A stretch of 64,000 nucleotides of DNA from the NCBI RefSeq assembly GCF_023036475.1, contig NZ_JAJQKI010000001.1, positions 372,001 to 436,000 of the forward strand, read 5' to 3'. Both the position numbers and the translations under genes were made by a program. Below are positions 1 through 8,280 of this stretch, in pieces (within the stretch, counting starts at the first letter, position 1; every line of letters begins with the position of its first letter). Under the pieces are notes generated by a model. That model did no database searches and was not told where the DNA came from. It saw nothing but the letters and a program-made list of their open reading frames with translations. Source of the DNA: Bacillus pinisoli. GTDB lineage: Bacteria; Bacillota; Bacilli; Bacillales; SA4.

Positions 1-190
1 GATCATTCACAAATATCTTCTGTGCAGATATTCCCAAATCAAGTAAAAGTTGAATACCTTCGTAAAGCTCTATTGCCGTTTTTTGCTTTTCACGTATTTG
101 GAAAATGTCCACATACGGATCTACTTGTTTAGCAATTTGAGAAAATTCTCTAAGTGTCATATTTCCGTTTGATACTAGATGTAAACCCAA
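1..190 (-). CDS. tenI: TenI-family thiazole tautomerase / thiamine-phosphate synthase-like protein, N-terminal part
   Basis: The gene runs off the left edge, so only about 63 N-terminal residues are visible. They read like the first beta/alpha units of the TenI/ThiE barrel, including the PYVDIFQIREK segment that matches the F-x-Q-x-R-E/K substrate loop of the family. The start is a TTG at 190 with an AAAGGAG ribosome site nine bases upstream. TenI isomerises the thiazole phosphate moiety during thiamine synthesis. It follows tenA and an ECF transporter on the same strand, as in Bacillus thiamine operons, and thiO/S/G/F/D may continue beyond the edge. ThiE itself cannot be excluded from this fragment. 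Confidence 0.8.
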   Translation of the reverse strand, partial: MGLHLVSNGNMTLREFSQIAKQVDPYVDIFQIREKQKTAIELYEGIQLLLDLGISAQKIFVND

Positions 191-233
191 CTGCTAGGAC
201 TCCTTTTTAACGATAGTTTTTGAGAGTGGCTAT

Positions 234-344
234 GTTAAAGAGTAATGTTGATTTTTAGCACAGTTGATTGAAGGAAGGACGCGTGACTCCTGCGGGAGAG
301 CAGGTCGAGGGAGTCCTGTCACGAAAATCAACACAACGTTTAAC
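234..344. repeat. foldback repeat element (GACTCCTGCGGGA type)
   Basis: This intergenic segment between ykoC and tenI is a nested inverted repeat. Outer arms are GTTAAA/GTTTAAC and TGTTGATTTT/AAAATCAACA, and inner arms are GACTCC/GGAGTC and CCTGC/GCAGG. The GACTCCTGCGGGAGAGCAGG core resembles dispersed intergenic repeats I associate with many Bacillus genomes. It sits inside an operon, so it may trim or attenuate the transcript. Confidence 0.6.
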
Positions 345-356
345 ACAGTCTAAATG

Positions 357-1136
357 TTAATAACGAACATCCTGAATTGAGAAATAAGGATAATTAATGC
401 CAATCATGTACGAGAGGATCACCAAAACAATAAAGAGAGTAACAAAGTAGAAATCTCGTGTTGAGAAGCCTACTTGATAGTAAAACGTACGTGATCCATT
501 AGATTGAAATCCTTTTGCCTCCATTGCTACACCAATCCGGTGAGCTCTTCTAATGCTTTGTGAGAGCATAGGGATACAATACGCCTTTAATTTTGCAGGA
601 ATGGAAGCTAATCCTTTTTTACGATTAATACCTCTTACCTTTAATGCCTGGTGAATGACTTTAAATTCTTCAAACATGATTGGTATTAACCTGTAGCCCG
701 CTAAAAAGCTATACGCATATTTAGGCTTTAATTTGGCTTGTTGCATCAGTGAATAGAACAAGAGAACTGGTTTTGTCGTTAAGGTAAACAATAAACCTAA
801 GAATGCAAACACTAATGCTCGAAACCCAATATGAATCCCTCTAAAAAAACTCTCTTCTGTGATATGAATCAAGCCCCATTTAAACCAGGTCGTATCTCCT
901 TTACCAAAAAAGATCATCGACGAGGCTGTGGACATAAACACAATAAGAAATGGCAGGAGAAAGAGAGCTACTTTCTTTAAAGGAAACCCATTAAAAAGAA
1001 AGAATACTAAACAAATTAGTAAAGTTAAGTTTAATAGAATATTAATGTTATGAATGGTAAGAACTTGTATAAATAATAATACGATTCCCATTAATTTTAA
1101 TGTCGGATTTATTGAATACAACCATGTTTCTTTCAT
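357..1136 (-). CDS. ykoC: ECF transporter T component (EcfT/YkoC-like)
   Basis: Integral membrane scaffold of an energy-coupling-factor transporter, about 259 residues with five or so hydrophobic segments. Two EcfT signature motifs contacting the ATPases are visible as variants of A-x-x-x-R-G: ALKVRG near residues 164-169 and AMEAKG near 204-209. It abuts ykoD, whose stop is adjacent to an upstream ATG at 1148. I prefer the ATG at 1136, preceded by GGGTGAAGAG, because no ribosome site serves 1148. With ykoD and ykoE it should import a thiamine precursor (hydroxymethylpyrimidine type) under TPP control. Confidence 0.88.
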   Translation of the reverse strand: MKETWLYSINPTLKLMGIVLLFIQVLTIHNINILLNLTLLICLVFFLFNGFPLKKVALFLLPFLIVFMSTASSMIFFGKGDTTWFKWGLIHITEESFFRGIHIGFRALVFAFLGLLFTLTTKPVLLFYSLMQQAKLKPKYAYSFLAGYRLIPIMFEEFKVIHQALKVRGINRKKGLASIPAKLKAYCIPMLSQSIRRAHRIGVAMEAKGFQSNGSRTFYYQVGFSTRDFYFVTLFIVLVILSYMIGINYPYFSIQDVRY

Positions 1137-1148
1137 CTCTTCACCCAT

Positions 1149-2603
1149 TTATACATGTATTGCGATTGATTCTTCGGATTTGTTTATCTGGATATCCTCT
1201 ATCAATCTACCTTGTGAGATTACCCATTTCCTTGTGGCAAATTGCTCTACAATCTTTTCATCATGAGTAATCATGAGAATAGTGGCTCCTTTTTGCCTAC
1301 TTCTCTCCAAATGTTCAAGAAGAGCAAACGTATTTTTACTGTCTTGGCCAAAGGTTGGTTCATCTAACAGGAGCAATTGTTGATCTTGCATGATCGTAGA
1401 TGCCACACTAAGCCTTCGTTTTTGTCCCATTGACAGCTGATAGGGGTGTTTATCTCTATGCTCCTTAAGAGAAAATCTCTCAAGCATCTCTTCTACCTTA
1501 GCTTGCACATGTTTCTCCTCTGCCTCAAATAGGCGAAGTGAATGGGCGAGCTCGTCATAGACTGAATTGGTCACAAATTGAAATTCAGGATTTTGAAAGA
1601 CATATGCTAATTCGGTAAATAGCTCTCTTTTCTTTGTTACTTCTGTCCCAAATAGATGATAGTCACCTTTTGTTTCTAATAATTGCATGAACCCTTGAAG
1701 CAAACTACTTTTCCCCGCCCCATTCTCACCAGTAATCGCAATCCATTCATGAGCAAACACATCAGCAGTTGGTAGATGAACAATTACTTCCTTCTTACGG
1801 TTCACTTCAAATTCTCTTACCGTGAGTATTGGAGAATGATTTTCCTGTTGGGAATAAGAACGTTGGTGTTGGTTCATATATTCATCCCATACCCCTGGAT
1901 ACCAGATACCGTGCTCTCTTAGCAATGGAAGGTGAGTGTTTACTATCTCATCCTTATGCCCATCTGCCAGGATTTCTCCAGTTGGGCTAAAGACTATTAC
2001 TCTGTCAACTAGGTCCATTACATGTTCAATCTTATGTTCCACAATAATAAGTGTCTGATTATCCATTAAATTCTCAATTGTATTCCATACATCCTTTGTT
2101 CCCTCTGGATCTAACATGGCTGTAGGTTCATCAAGAAATAGCACATCTGGTTCAAGTGCAAGGATAGAAGCTATCGCCAGTCTTTGCTTTTGACCTCCTG
2201 ATAGGGTTTGGATACTTGTGTGTAAATCGGGAAGTTGTAGACCTACCAAGTCCAGATATTCTCTTATTCGCTCTTTCATCTGCTCTCTTGGAACGTGCAG
2301 ATTTTCTAACACAAATGCGATTTCTTCATCAACATATGGCATGCAAAATTGACTGTCAGGATCTTGAAACACATACCCAGATGAAATAGGTAGTTCTAAT
2401 TTTTCAGCCTTCATTGGAACCTCAATGGATCTCGGAATAATTCCTGCTACTACTTGTAACAATGTGGATTTTCCACACCCAGACGGGCCAAGGAGGAGAA
2501 CTTTCTCCCCCTTGTTGATCGTTACACATAAATCCTTAAACAGAAGTTCCTTTTCTTTAGGAAATTTCAAACGTAGATTCTCAACCACTATTGAAGGGTT
2601 CAT
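1149..2603 (-). CDS. ykoD: ECF transporter duplicated ATPase (EcfA/YkoD-like)
   Basis: A 484-residue protein holding two fused ABC ATPase domains that power the ECF importer. Domain 1 has Walker A GPSGCGKST (39-47), signature LSGGQ (134-138) and Walker B VLFLDEP (154-160). Domain 2 has Walker A GENGAGKSS (292-300), a modified signature LSMGQ (390-394) and Walker B LLLLDEP (410-416). The fused arrangement and its place between the S and T components match YkoD of Bacillus. The altered second signature makes the two ATP sites asymmetric, as is common in fused ABC pairs. Confidence 0.93.
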   Translation of the reverse strand: MNPSIVVENLRLKFPKEKELLFKDLCVTINKGEKVLLLGPSGCGKSTLLQVVAGIIPRSIEVPMKAEKLELPISSGYVFQDPDSQFCMPYVDEEIAFVLENLHVPREQMKERIREYLDLVGLQLPDLHTSIQTLSGGQKQRLAIASILALEPDVLFLDEPTAMLDPEGTKDVWNTIENLMDNQTLIIVEHKIEHVMDLVDRVIVFSPTGEILADGHKDEIVNTHLPLLREHGIWYPGVWDEYMNQHQRSYSQQENHSPILTVREFEVNRKKEVIVHLPTADVFAHEWIAITGENGAGKSSLLQGFMQLLETKGDYHLFGTEVTKKRELFTELAYVFQNPEFQFVTNSVYDELAHSLRLFEAEEKHVQAKVEEMLERFSLKEHRDKHPYQLSMGQKRRLSVASTIMQDQQLLLLDEPTFGQDSKNTFALLEHLERSRQKGATILMITHDEKIVEQFATRKWVISQGRLIEDIQINKSEESIAIHV

Positions 2604-2617
2604 GCTTCACACATCCC

Positions 2618-3199
2618 TTATTGATTTAATGCATCGTAGTCAGATTGGTTGGCTGATCGAACCAAGCTTGTTACCCCTGTTTTCTCAAGTGCTTTTACTA
2701 AGAAGTAGGCAAACACTCCAGTGAATAATATAGCTCCTATCATTCTAAACCCGATTAACATGCTTAAATTCCACAGTGCTAAATCTGAGATGTACCCTTT
2801 GTAAAAGTCCATAATAAATGAACCGACCGTAGAGCCAATCGCCGCTAAAATCACAACAAATAGGTCAAAGCGCTTATATAAGAATAAAAGGAATACTAAT
2901 TCTGCTCCAAGTCCTTGGAATACCCCATAAATTAATACTTCGAGCCCATATTCAGACCCCATTAAAAATTCACCAGATGCCGCTGCCACTTCTGCTAGTA
3001 ATGCTACTCCAGGCTTACGGATGATAAGGAAGGCAACTGTTGCTGCAATAAACCACATCCCATAAAGCAACTGATCCACATGTAAACCTAATGGTCCCGC
3101 TAAAGCGTATAGTGGACCCCATAATTTATAAACCACACCAAATACAATTGCAATTACGACTGTTATTAAAATATCTGTTAATTTTAAACCTTTTGACAT
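2618..3199 (-). CDS. ykoE: ECF transporter S component for thiamine precursor (YkoE-like)
   Basis: A 193-residue membrane protein with about six hydrophobic helices, of the size and pattern of substrate-binding S components, and starting MSKGLKLTDI as YkoE proteins do. It lies 14 bases upstream of the ATPase gene and follows tenA in a TPP-riboswitch operon. This supports hydroxymethylpyrimidine or a related base as substrate. The ribosome site AAAAGGGAGAG precedes the ATG by a normal distance. Substrate identity is inferred from family and context only. Confidence 0.85.
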   Translation of the reverse strand: MSKGLKLTDILITVVIAIVFGVVYKLWGPLYALAGPLGLHVDQLLYGMWFIAATVAFLIIRKPGVALLAEVAAASGEFLMGSEYGLEVLIYGVFQGLGAELVFLLFLYKRFDLFVVILAAIGSTVGSFIMDFYKGYISDLALWNLSMLIGFRMIGAILFTGVFAYFLVKALEKTGVTSLVRSANQSDYDALNQ

Positions 3200-3232
3200 T
3201 GTTTTCTCTCCCTTTTTACTTTCACGTTATGG

Positions 3233-3910
3233 TTATACAGTCGTTGCTTCTGTCACTGGCCACTCTTCTTGCTTATAAGCCATTTCCCAGAATGCAAGCT
3301 CATATTGACTACTAATGATAAAATTTTCTCTCATTCTTTCAAGATCAGCTTCAGACGCTTTTGCTGCAATTTCATCTAATCTATTAATCTGTTCTTCTAC
3401 TAGCTCTCTAAACCAGTCTCCACCATAAGTCGCAATCCAATCTTGATAAATAGGCTCAACTGGAGTTGATCCTTGAAGCTTTTCCCCAATTTCGTAATAT
3501 AACCAGTAACAAGGAAGTAAGGCAGATAGGATTTCTCCTAAATTCCCGTATCCCGCTCGGTACATATGCGAGGTATAGGCATAAGCAGTAGGGGCCGGTT
3601 TAAAGTTTTGCTTTTCCTCTTCGGTAATTCCCATTCGCATGGAAAAATTCCGATGTAGCTCTAGCTCTGCTTCGTATGTTCCTTGAGCATGAGCGGCAAA
3701 TCTGGCTGTTGTATGTAAATCAGTTGCTTTTGCTCCTCCTAGTGCCTGAACTTTTGAAAAATGAGTTAAATAATAAGAATCTTGCAGAACATAAAATCGA
3801 AAACATTCTAACGGTAACGTTCCATCTGCAATCCCTTTCACAAATGGGTGTTGAAAACTGGCCTCCCAAATCGCATCTGCATCTTTTCTTAATTGTTCCG
3901 AAAATTTCAT
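3233..3910 (-). CDS. tenA: TenA aminopyrimidine aminohydrolase (thiaminase II)
   Basis: A 225-residue all-helical TenA protein. It hydrolyses the amino group of aminomethyl-pyrimidine from degraded thiamine, allowing pyrimidine salvage. The nucleophilic cysteine is C134 in LLPCYWLYYEIG, and the general acid/base glutamate is E204 in SSQYELAFWEM, matching C135/E205 of the B. subtilis enzyme. The start has a GGAGG ribosome site (ATGGAGGGAAACC). First gene of the operon behind the TPP riboswitch, about 210 bases after the riboswitch terminator, and followed by its transporter. Confidence 0.95.
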   Translation of the reverse strand: MKFSEQLRKDADAIWEASFQHPFVKGIADGTLPLECFRFYVLQDSYYLTHFSKVQALGGAKATDLHTTARFAAHAQGTYEAELELHRNFSMRMGITEEEKQNFKPAPTAYAYTSHMYRAGYGNLGEILSALLPCYWLYYEIGEKLQGSTPVEPIYQDWIATYGGDWFRELVEEQINRLDEIAAKASEADLERMRENFIISSQYELAFWEMAYKQEEWPVTEATTV

Positions 3911-3960
3911 GGTTTCCCTCCATTTTTTACGGAATCATCCACTAGGTCAGAGCTTCAGTT

Positions 3961-4080
3961 AAAAAGCGGAAGCGGCCATTCAGCCCTGACAAGTAAATGT
4001 TCTGAAGAGAAGGAAATGGCGATCTTCCATTTTATTCTCTTCAGTTTAATTAACTCGAAGGGCTGGGTGCTGGAGTTGGA
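3961..4080. repeat. degenerate Bacillus-type foldback repeat in the tenA leader
   Basis: The segment between the riboswitch terminator and tenA can fold extensively. CAGCCCT near 3980 pairs with AGGGCTG near 4061. Inside it, CTGAAGAGAA (4002-4011) pairs with TTCTCTTCAG (4035-4044), with AAATGG/CCATTT nested. The AAGCGGAAGCG start and the GCTGGGTGCTGGAG end resemble a dispersed intergenic repeat I associate with Bacillus genomes, here degraded. Confidence 0.55.
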
Positions 4081-4118
4081 TTATGATGCAAATGCCTAGC
4101 TATAAACTAGACCATTAT

Positions 4119-4153
4119 GCAAAAAAACCACTTTTCAAAAAGAAAAGTGGTTT
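4119..4153 (-). terminator. TPP riboswitch expression-platform terminator
   Basis: On the minus strand AAACCACTTTTC, a T loop and GAAAAGTGGTTT are followed by a T run. The CCACTT in its 5' arm is also complementary to AAGTGG at the 3' end of the riboswitch (4182-4187), so antiterminator and terminator pairing are mutually exclusive. Confidence 0.85.
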
Positions 4154-4171
4154 ATCGTCAGAAGTAATTAG

Positions 4172-4268
4172 ATTCCAACCTCCACTTCCCTACGCTGGTA
4201 TAAGCCAGATCAGGTTCAAAGGGTCTTAAAGCCACACTTTAATCTCAGCCTTGTAAAGGCTCCCCCAG
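4172..4268 (-). promoter_or_regulatory. TPP riboswitch (THI element)
   Basis: On the minus strand the conserved THI-box blocks are present in order: CTGGGGGAGCC, CTGAGAT, then CCCTTTGAACCTGATCTGG and TACCAGCGTAGGGAAG. It should bind thiamine pyrophosphate and terminate transcription ahead of tenA-ykoEDC-tenI when thiamine is plentiful. Promoter, aptamer, terminator and repressed operon are all visible in a row. Confidence 0.96.
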
Positions 4269-4299
4269 TGAAATCATTCGTTATTGTATTTTCGTTTTC

Positions 4300-4327
4300 A
4301 TCATAACATCTTACGAATTTTTGTCAA
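4300..4327 (-). promoter_or_regulatory. sigma-A promoter of the thiamine-salvage operon
   Basis: Minus strand: TTGACA at 4327-4322 and TATGAT at 4305-4300, separated by 16 bases. Transcription would begin a few bases before the first conserved riboswitch block. Confidence 0.8.
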
Positions 4328-4344
4328 TAATTAAATCCTATGAA

Positions 4345-4659
4345 CTATTCCACTACGACTGCTGTTCCATACGCAATTAATTCGGCAGCATTTTGCATAA
4401 CTGCTGAGGTTTCAAGACGCATACCAATTATTGCATTGGCTCCTTTTTGCTCAGCATCCTTTACCATTCTGCCAATTGCCATTTGACGAGCTTCCTCCAT
4501 CATCTCCGTGTATTCCTTAATTTCACCACCAACAATAGTTTTAAGCCCTGCGAGTAAATCTTTTCCAATATGCTTAGATTGAACAGTGCTTCCCTTCACA
4601 AATCCTATGTATTCTTTTACTTCCTTACCTGGTACAAAATCAGTAGTCGCGATAATCAT
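4345..4659 (-). CDS. YbjQ/UPF0145 family protein
   Basis: A 104-residue soluble protein with the fold signature of the YbjQ family: N-terminal MIIATTDFVPGKEV, a central SKHIGKDL segment, and GANAIIGMRLETS near the C-terminus. These proteins form pentamers and are often labelled heavy-metal-binding, though the true function is unknown. Its ATG lies inside the 3' end of the upstream small membrane gene (20-base overlap), so the two are translationally coupled. No terminator is obvious downstream before the divergent TPP promoter. Confidence 0.85.
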   Translation of the reverse strand: MIIATTDFVPGKEVKEYIGFVKGSTVQSKHIGKDLLAGLKTIVGGEIKEYTEMMEEARQMAIGRMVKDAEQKGANAIIGMRLETSAVMQNAAELIAYGTAVVVE

Positions 4660-4837
4660 TTTCTTCTTCCTCCTTTTTTTCTTTTAAACGTTCCTTTACA
4701 AGTAGTATTAACAAGAGTATTAATGAAGCAGCATTTAAACTAAAACAAATAATAGCAATGGCAAACTGATGTTGAATAATAAACAAAAAACCAGCTAACT
4801 GGGTCACAATTAATAAAAAGATTAAAAAATATTTCAT
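4640..4837 (-). CDS. small two-helix membrane protein
   Basis: A 65-residue protein with two hydrophobic segments and a basic-acidic tail (KERLKEKKEEEEN). I chose the ATG at 4837, because AGGGAG lies eight bases upstream. An upstream in-frame GTG is poorly placed. It overlaps the YbjQ-like gene and probably forms a two-gene unit with it. No family recognised; the pairing suggests a membrane partner of the YbjQ-like protein, which is inference. Confidence 0.65.
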   Translation of the reverse strand: MKYFLIFLLIVTQLAGFLFIIQHQFAIAIICFSLNAASLILLLILLVKERLKEKKEEEENDYRDY

Positions 4838-5024
4838 CCTTACCACTCCCTATACAAGTATACGACTAAAATTTGGAAAGGTGGCATCGTTTGGAAATTT
4901 TTTTTAGGAATCCAATGGCCTAGCTAGGCATTTTTAAAGCATTAACTTCTTTTTAGAGAGTGATCTTCATTATTTAAGCTATTTTTTATTCTAGATAGGG
5001 CTATTTTCTTGAACTGAATACTGG

Positions 5025-5114
5025 AATTGCACAGTAGTGCCGAGCAATTGCACAGTAAAGTTGATTAATTGCATACAAACCCATGAAAATCGCACAAAAC
5101 CCACTTTCGCCGCA
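5025..5114. repeat. degenerate 21-nt tandem array (AATTGCACA type)
   Basis: The motif AATTGCAC, or a close variant, recurs at 5025, 5046, 5067 and 5088, exactly 21 nt apart, with a fainter copy near 5109. The bases between the motifs are not conserved. It lies in the gap between the sulP terminator and the upstream side of the 4640-4837 gene. No ORF or stable hairpin explains it. Confidence 0.7.
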
Positions 5115-5122
5115 ACAAAAAA

Positions 5123-5150
5123 AAACACCTATCCAAAAGGATAGGCGTTT
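5123..5150 (-). terminator. rho-independent terminator of the SulP gene
   Basis: Minus strand: AAACGCCTATCC, TTTT loop, GGATAGGTGTTT, then a run of T. It begins seven bases after the SulP stop codon. Confidence 0.9.
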
Positions 5151-5156
5151 TATCTA

Positions 5157-6629
5157 TTAATGTCCCGAAGCCTTCGCTCCTGGCTTATTATGAACAGCTA
5201 ACTTCTCCACTAAAGAAGAGCTTGGTTCATTTAGACCCATGATCGTTACGATTTTTTCATTCTCTCGATACTTTATGACAATTTTGTCAATCGCAGCAAC
5301 AGCTGAATCGTCCCAAACATGAGCTTGAGAGAAGTCAATTTCAATCTTATGTTGTTCGTCTTTGAAATTAAAGAACGTGAGGAGGTCTGTTACAGAGGCA
5401 AAGAAAACTTGCCCTCTTACTCTATAAATCTTCTTATTAAGTGCGTGATCTACTGTACTTGAGACTTGAACTTTTGAAATCTTCGCGACGAAGAAGATTG
5501 CACTTAGTAAAATACCGGCGAACACACCTTTTGATAAGTCATGTGTGAAAACGACGGTTACAACTGTGACCACCATAACAATCGTATCGGTTAACGGCAC
5601 TTTTCTCATACTCATTAAAGAAGACCAGTCAAACGTACCGATTGACACCATAATCATAACACCGACTAAAGCTGCCATTGGAATTTGAATAACGATATTT
5701 CCTAACACTAAGATCAAGAACATCAAGAATACACCAGCAACTAAGGCTGATAATCTTCCGCGTGCACCTGATTTTACGTTAATGACGGACTGTCCGATCA
5801 TTGCACAACCAGCCATACCACCGAAAAATCCAGCTACAATATTCGCAATTCCCTGTCCACGGCTCTCCATATTTTTATCACTTGTCGTATCTGTCATATC
5901 ATCTACAATCGTTGCCGTTAGTAATGATTCAAGCAAACCGACCATAGCTAACGCAAGTGAATACGGGAAAATAATGCTTAATGTCTCTAACGTGAATGGA
6001 ATATTAGGCATTGCAAACAATGGTAAAGCTTGTGTTAGTTCACCCATATCGCCAACTGTTCGAACGCCACTTCCTGTGTAAATGGCAATAATGGTAATCA
6101 CGACAATGGCTACTAGTGGTGAAGGAACGACCCTTGTAAATCTAGGTAAAATATAGATGATTGCTAGAGCTCCAGCAACCATAGCATACATGACGATGCC
6201 TTCGCCTACGAAATGCGGAAGCTGTGCTGCAAAAATGAGAATCGCTAATGCATTTACAAATCCGACCATTACAGAACGAGGAATAAATTTCATAAATCTG
6301 GCAAGCTTAAGCACACCGAAGATTATTTGAAGTACTCCTGTTAAAATGGTAGCAGCTAGTAAATACTCAAGGCCATGATCGCGAACGAGTGTGGTCATGA
6401 CAAGTGCCATAGCTCCCGTAGCTGCTGAAATCATCGCAGGTCTTCCTCCTACAAACGCGATCACTACAGCTATACAGAACGATGCATACAGACCTACCAT
6501 TGGGTCTACTCCTGCAATGATGGAAAAAGCAATCGCTTCTGGAATTAAAGCAAGAGCTACAACGATTCCTGCTAAAATGTCACCACGTACATTTCCAAAC
6601 CATTCCGTTTTTAATTGTTGTATATTCAA
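5157..6629 (-). CDS. SulP-family anion transporter with STAS domain
   Basis: A 490-residue secondary anion transporter of the SLC26/SulP group, which carries sulfate, bicarbonate or dicarboxylates. The N-terminal 380 residues hold the 10-14 transmembrane core with [21 protein letters not shown]. The C-terminal 100 residues form a STAS domain. I place the start at the TTG at 6629 ([12 protein letters not shown]), because AAAGAGGTG lies five bases upstream; 13 extra in-frame codons further upstream lack a ribosome site. Transcribed alone, with its own terminator. Substrate cannot be told from sequence. Confidence 0.9.
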   Translation of the reverse strand: MNIQQLKTEWFGNVRGDILAGIVVALALIPEAIAFSIIAGVDPMVGLYASFCIAVVIAFVGGRPAMISAATGAMALVMTTLVRDHGLEYLLAATILTGVLQIIFGVLKLARFMKFIPRSVMVGFVNALAILIFAAQLPHFVGEGIVMYAMVAGALAIIYILPRFTRVVPSPLVAIVVITIIAIYTGSGVRTVGDMGELTQALPLFAMPNIPFTLETLSIIFPYSLALAMVGLLESLLTATIVDDMTDTTSDKNMESRGQGIANIVAGFFGGMAGCAMIGQSVINVKSGARGRLSALVAGVFLMFLILVLGNIVIQIPMAALVGVMIMVSIGTFDWSSLMSMRKVPLTDTIVMVVTVVTVVFTHDLSKGVFAGILLSAIFFVAKISKVQVSSTVDHALNKKIYRVRGQVFFASVTDLLTFFNFKDEQHKIEIDFSQAHVWDDSAVAAIDKIVIKYRENEKIVTIMGLNEPSSSLVEKLAVHNKPGAKASGH

Positions 6630-6895
6630 GATTGCACCTCTTTCAATTTCCTTTTTATTGACTTTCAACTCTCATGAAAGTCAGGGGCCGTTTGCAACAT
6701 GAAAATAGTAACATAAGCAACCTATAATTAAAATCCTTATGTAAGCGCATACCGTTGTAAGTAAACTTCAATTTCCTCCACTATTCTCTGTTTTCCTCTG
6801 TCTCTCATAAAAATGAACCTCTAAAAAAAGAAAAAATATTCTAACAGACGCAAAAAATTTGCAAGCTAGCCGTATATGTAGCATCGGACGCTTGC
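6630..6895. other. intergenic region upstream of the SulP gene
   Basis: About 270 bases without a gene. A GTAAGCGCATACC segment near 6741-6753 is a one-mismatch cre-like site on the degenerate CcpA consensus. A GCAAGC/GCTTGC pair near 6851-6895 could form a long-loop hairpin beside the next terminator. I see no convincing promoter hexamers or conserved RNA. Confidence 0.35.
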
Positions 6896-6920
6896 AAAAA
6901 AGAAGTGCCAGTAGCACTCC
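6896..6920 (-). terminator. terminator of the EAL/HDOD gene
   Basis: Minus strand: GGAGTGC, loop TACTG, GCACTTC followed by TTTTTT. Short seven-pair stem with one G-T pair, 20 bases after the stop codon. Confidence 0.75.
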
Positions 6921-6940
6921 TTCAACTAGTATTTATACTG

Positions 6941-8161
6941 TTATGAAGCTTGGACAATATCCACAATATAGGTAGACCATTCAACTGCTTTTGCATAGCA
7001 GTTCATGCTTTCTTCTTCTGAAATACCAAGCTTTTGGCTCAATGTTGAGAATGTGTCCCACTCTCCATTTTCAAGGGACTTCATTAACTCCAACGTATCT
7101 CCGTACACATTATTAGACCCAAGTAATGCATCTTTAATATCCTGTGAAAAAGGTAACACTTTTACGGCATCTTCCATCGGACGATGAAGAATTGTGTCTA
7201 TTAAAGAAAACATACCTAATAAGAAAAATTCCGATTGATCCTTCCTAAGATGGAAAGATAGTAACTCTCCCATTTTAGCTCTTGATAGACAAAGCTCAAT
7301 TGCTTGGAAAGAGACATCCTTCCCCATACTAGATAAAGAAATAATAGAGGTCCATTTGCGCACTTCTTTTAGTCCTAACAAGACAATTGCTTGTTTAAGA
7401 GACGTAATCTTCGTTCTTAATTGGAACCCTGCTGAGTTAATTAATTTCAGGAGTTTATAAGATAGTGATAGGTCTCTTTCTATTAATCTAGTTATGGCAT
7501 CTATATCTGGTGTATCTTTACTGATTTCTTGGATAATCTCCAGATACACGTGAGAATAGGACGGAATATCTGTTGCTTTTATGACTGTAGGCTTACTGAA
7601 AAAGTATCCCTGAAAATAGTCATACCCTAATTTTACAGCTAGTTCAAATTCTTGTCTGGTCTCTACCTTTTCAGCAAGTAGTTTGATGTTAAACGTTCTA
7701 GCGATATTGATAAGTTTATAATGCTGCTCTGCCGATGCTCGGGGAAATTCAACCTTAATAATATCTGCAAGCTTTACTAGTTCCATGTATCGATCATCAT
7801 ATATAAAATCATCTAGCGCAATTGTATATCCTAGCTCTTTAAGCTTTTGGATTGCTTTTATAATTTCGGGTGTTGGTTGTATCGTTTCTAGTATTTCCAC
7901 TACAACATACTCAGCAGGAAAATAGGCTGGGAATTCTTGAAGCAGAAGATTTTCAGTGAAGTTAATAAAACATTTCTTCTTATTCGCTATATTGTCTACA
8001 CCAATTGATATAAAACTGTTCACTAATACATCAATCGTTGCCTTATCACCATCTAAATGGTTAAAGAAGTCTGCTTGACCATTTCTATATAGTAATTCAT
8101 AACCTATTAACTGTTCGCTAACGTCAAGGATTGGCTGCCTCGCCACAAATACTTCCATCAT
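6941..8161 (-). CDS. YuxH-like protein: degenerate EAL domain plus HDOD domain
   Basis: A 406-residue cytoplasmic signalling protein. Residues 1-195 follow the EAL phosphodiesterase fold (VARQPILD, YELLYRNG, EILETI, ALDDF, VKVEFPR, LAEKVE, YFQGYFFSKP). However, the EAL signature itself is E-L-L at 22-24 and the metal-binding DDFG loop is DDFIY, so it is probably not an active c-di-GMP hydrolase. Residues 200-390 form an HDOD domain. The layout matches B. subtilis YuxH and other catalytically dead regulators. Start ATG-ATG is preceded by GGGGGAG. Monocistronic. Confidence 0.88.
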   Translation of the reverse strand: MMEVFVARQPILDVSEQLIGYELLYRNGQADFFNHLDGDKATIDVLVNSFISIGVDNIANKKKCFINFTENLLLQEFPAYFPAEYVVVEILETIQPTPEIIKAIQKLKELGYTIALDDFIYDDRYMELVKLADIIKVEFPRASAEQHYKLINIARTFNIKLLAEKVETRQEFELAVKLGYDYFQGYFFSKPTVIKATDIPSYSHVYLEIIQEISKDTPDIDAITRLIERDLSLSYKLLKLINSAGFQLRTKITSLKQAIVLLGLKEVRKWTSIISLSSMGKDVSFQAIELCLSRAKMGELLSFHLRKDQSEFFLLGMFSLIDTILHRPMEDAVKVLPFSQDIKDALLGSNNVYGDTLELMKSLENGEWDTFSTLSQKLGISEEESMNCYAKAVEWSTYIVDIVQAS

Positions 8162-8280
8162 TTATTGCTCCCCCTAGATGGCTCATTATCTATTATATTC
8201 TAGCATTTATTAGCAATAAATCCATCACTATTTTTAGTAATAATGGCCTATCTTACACTACTTTAGTATTATTGGAAGAT

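Noticed and set aside
1054-1266. Plus-strand ORFs over ykoC, ykoD and other minus-strand genes
   Set aside because: Antisense shadows of strongly conserved genes, without ribosome sites.
6739-6753. cre site upstream of the SulP gene
   Set aside because: Only a one-mismatch match to a loose consensus with no supporting palindrome; kept as a remark, not a feature.
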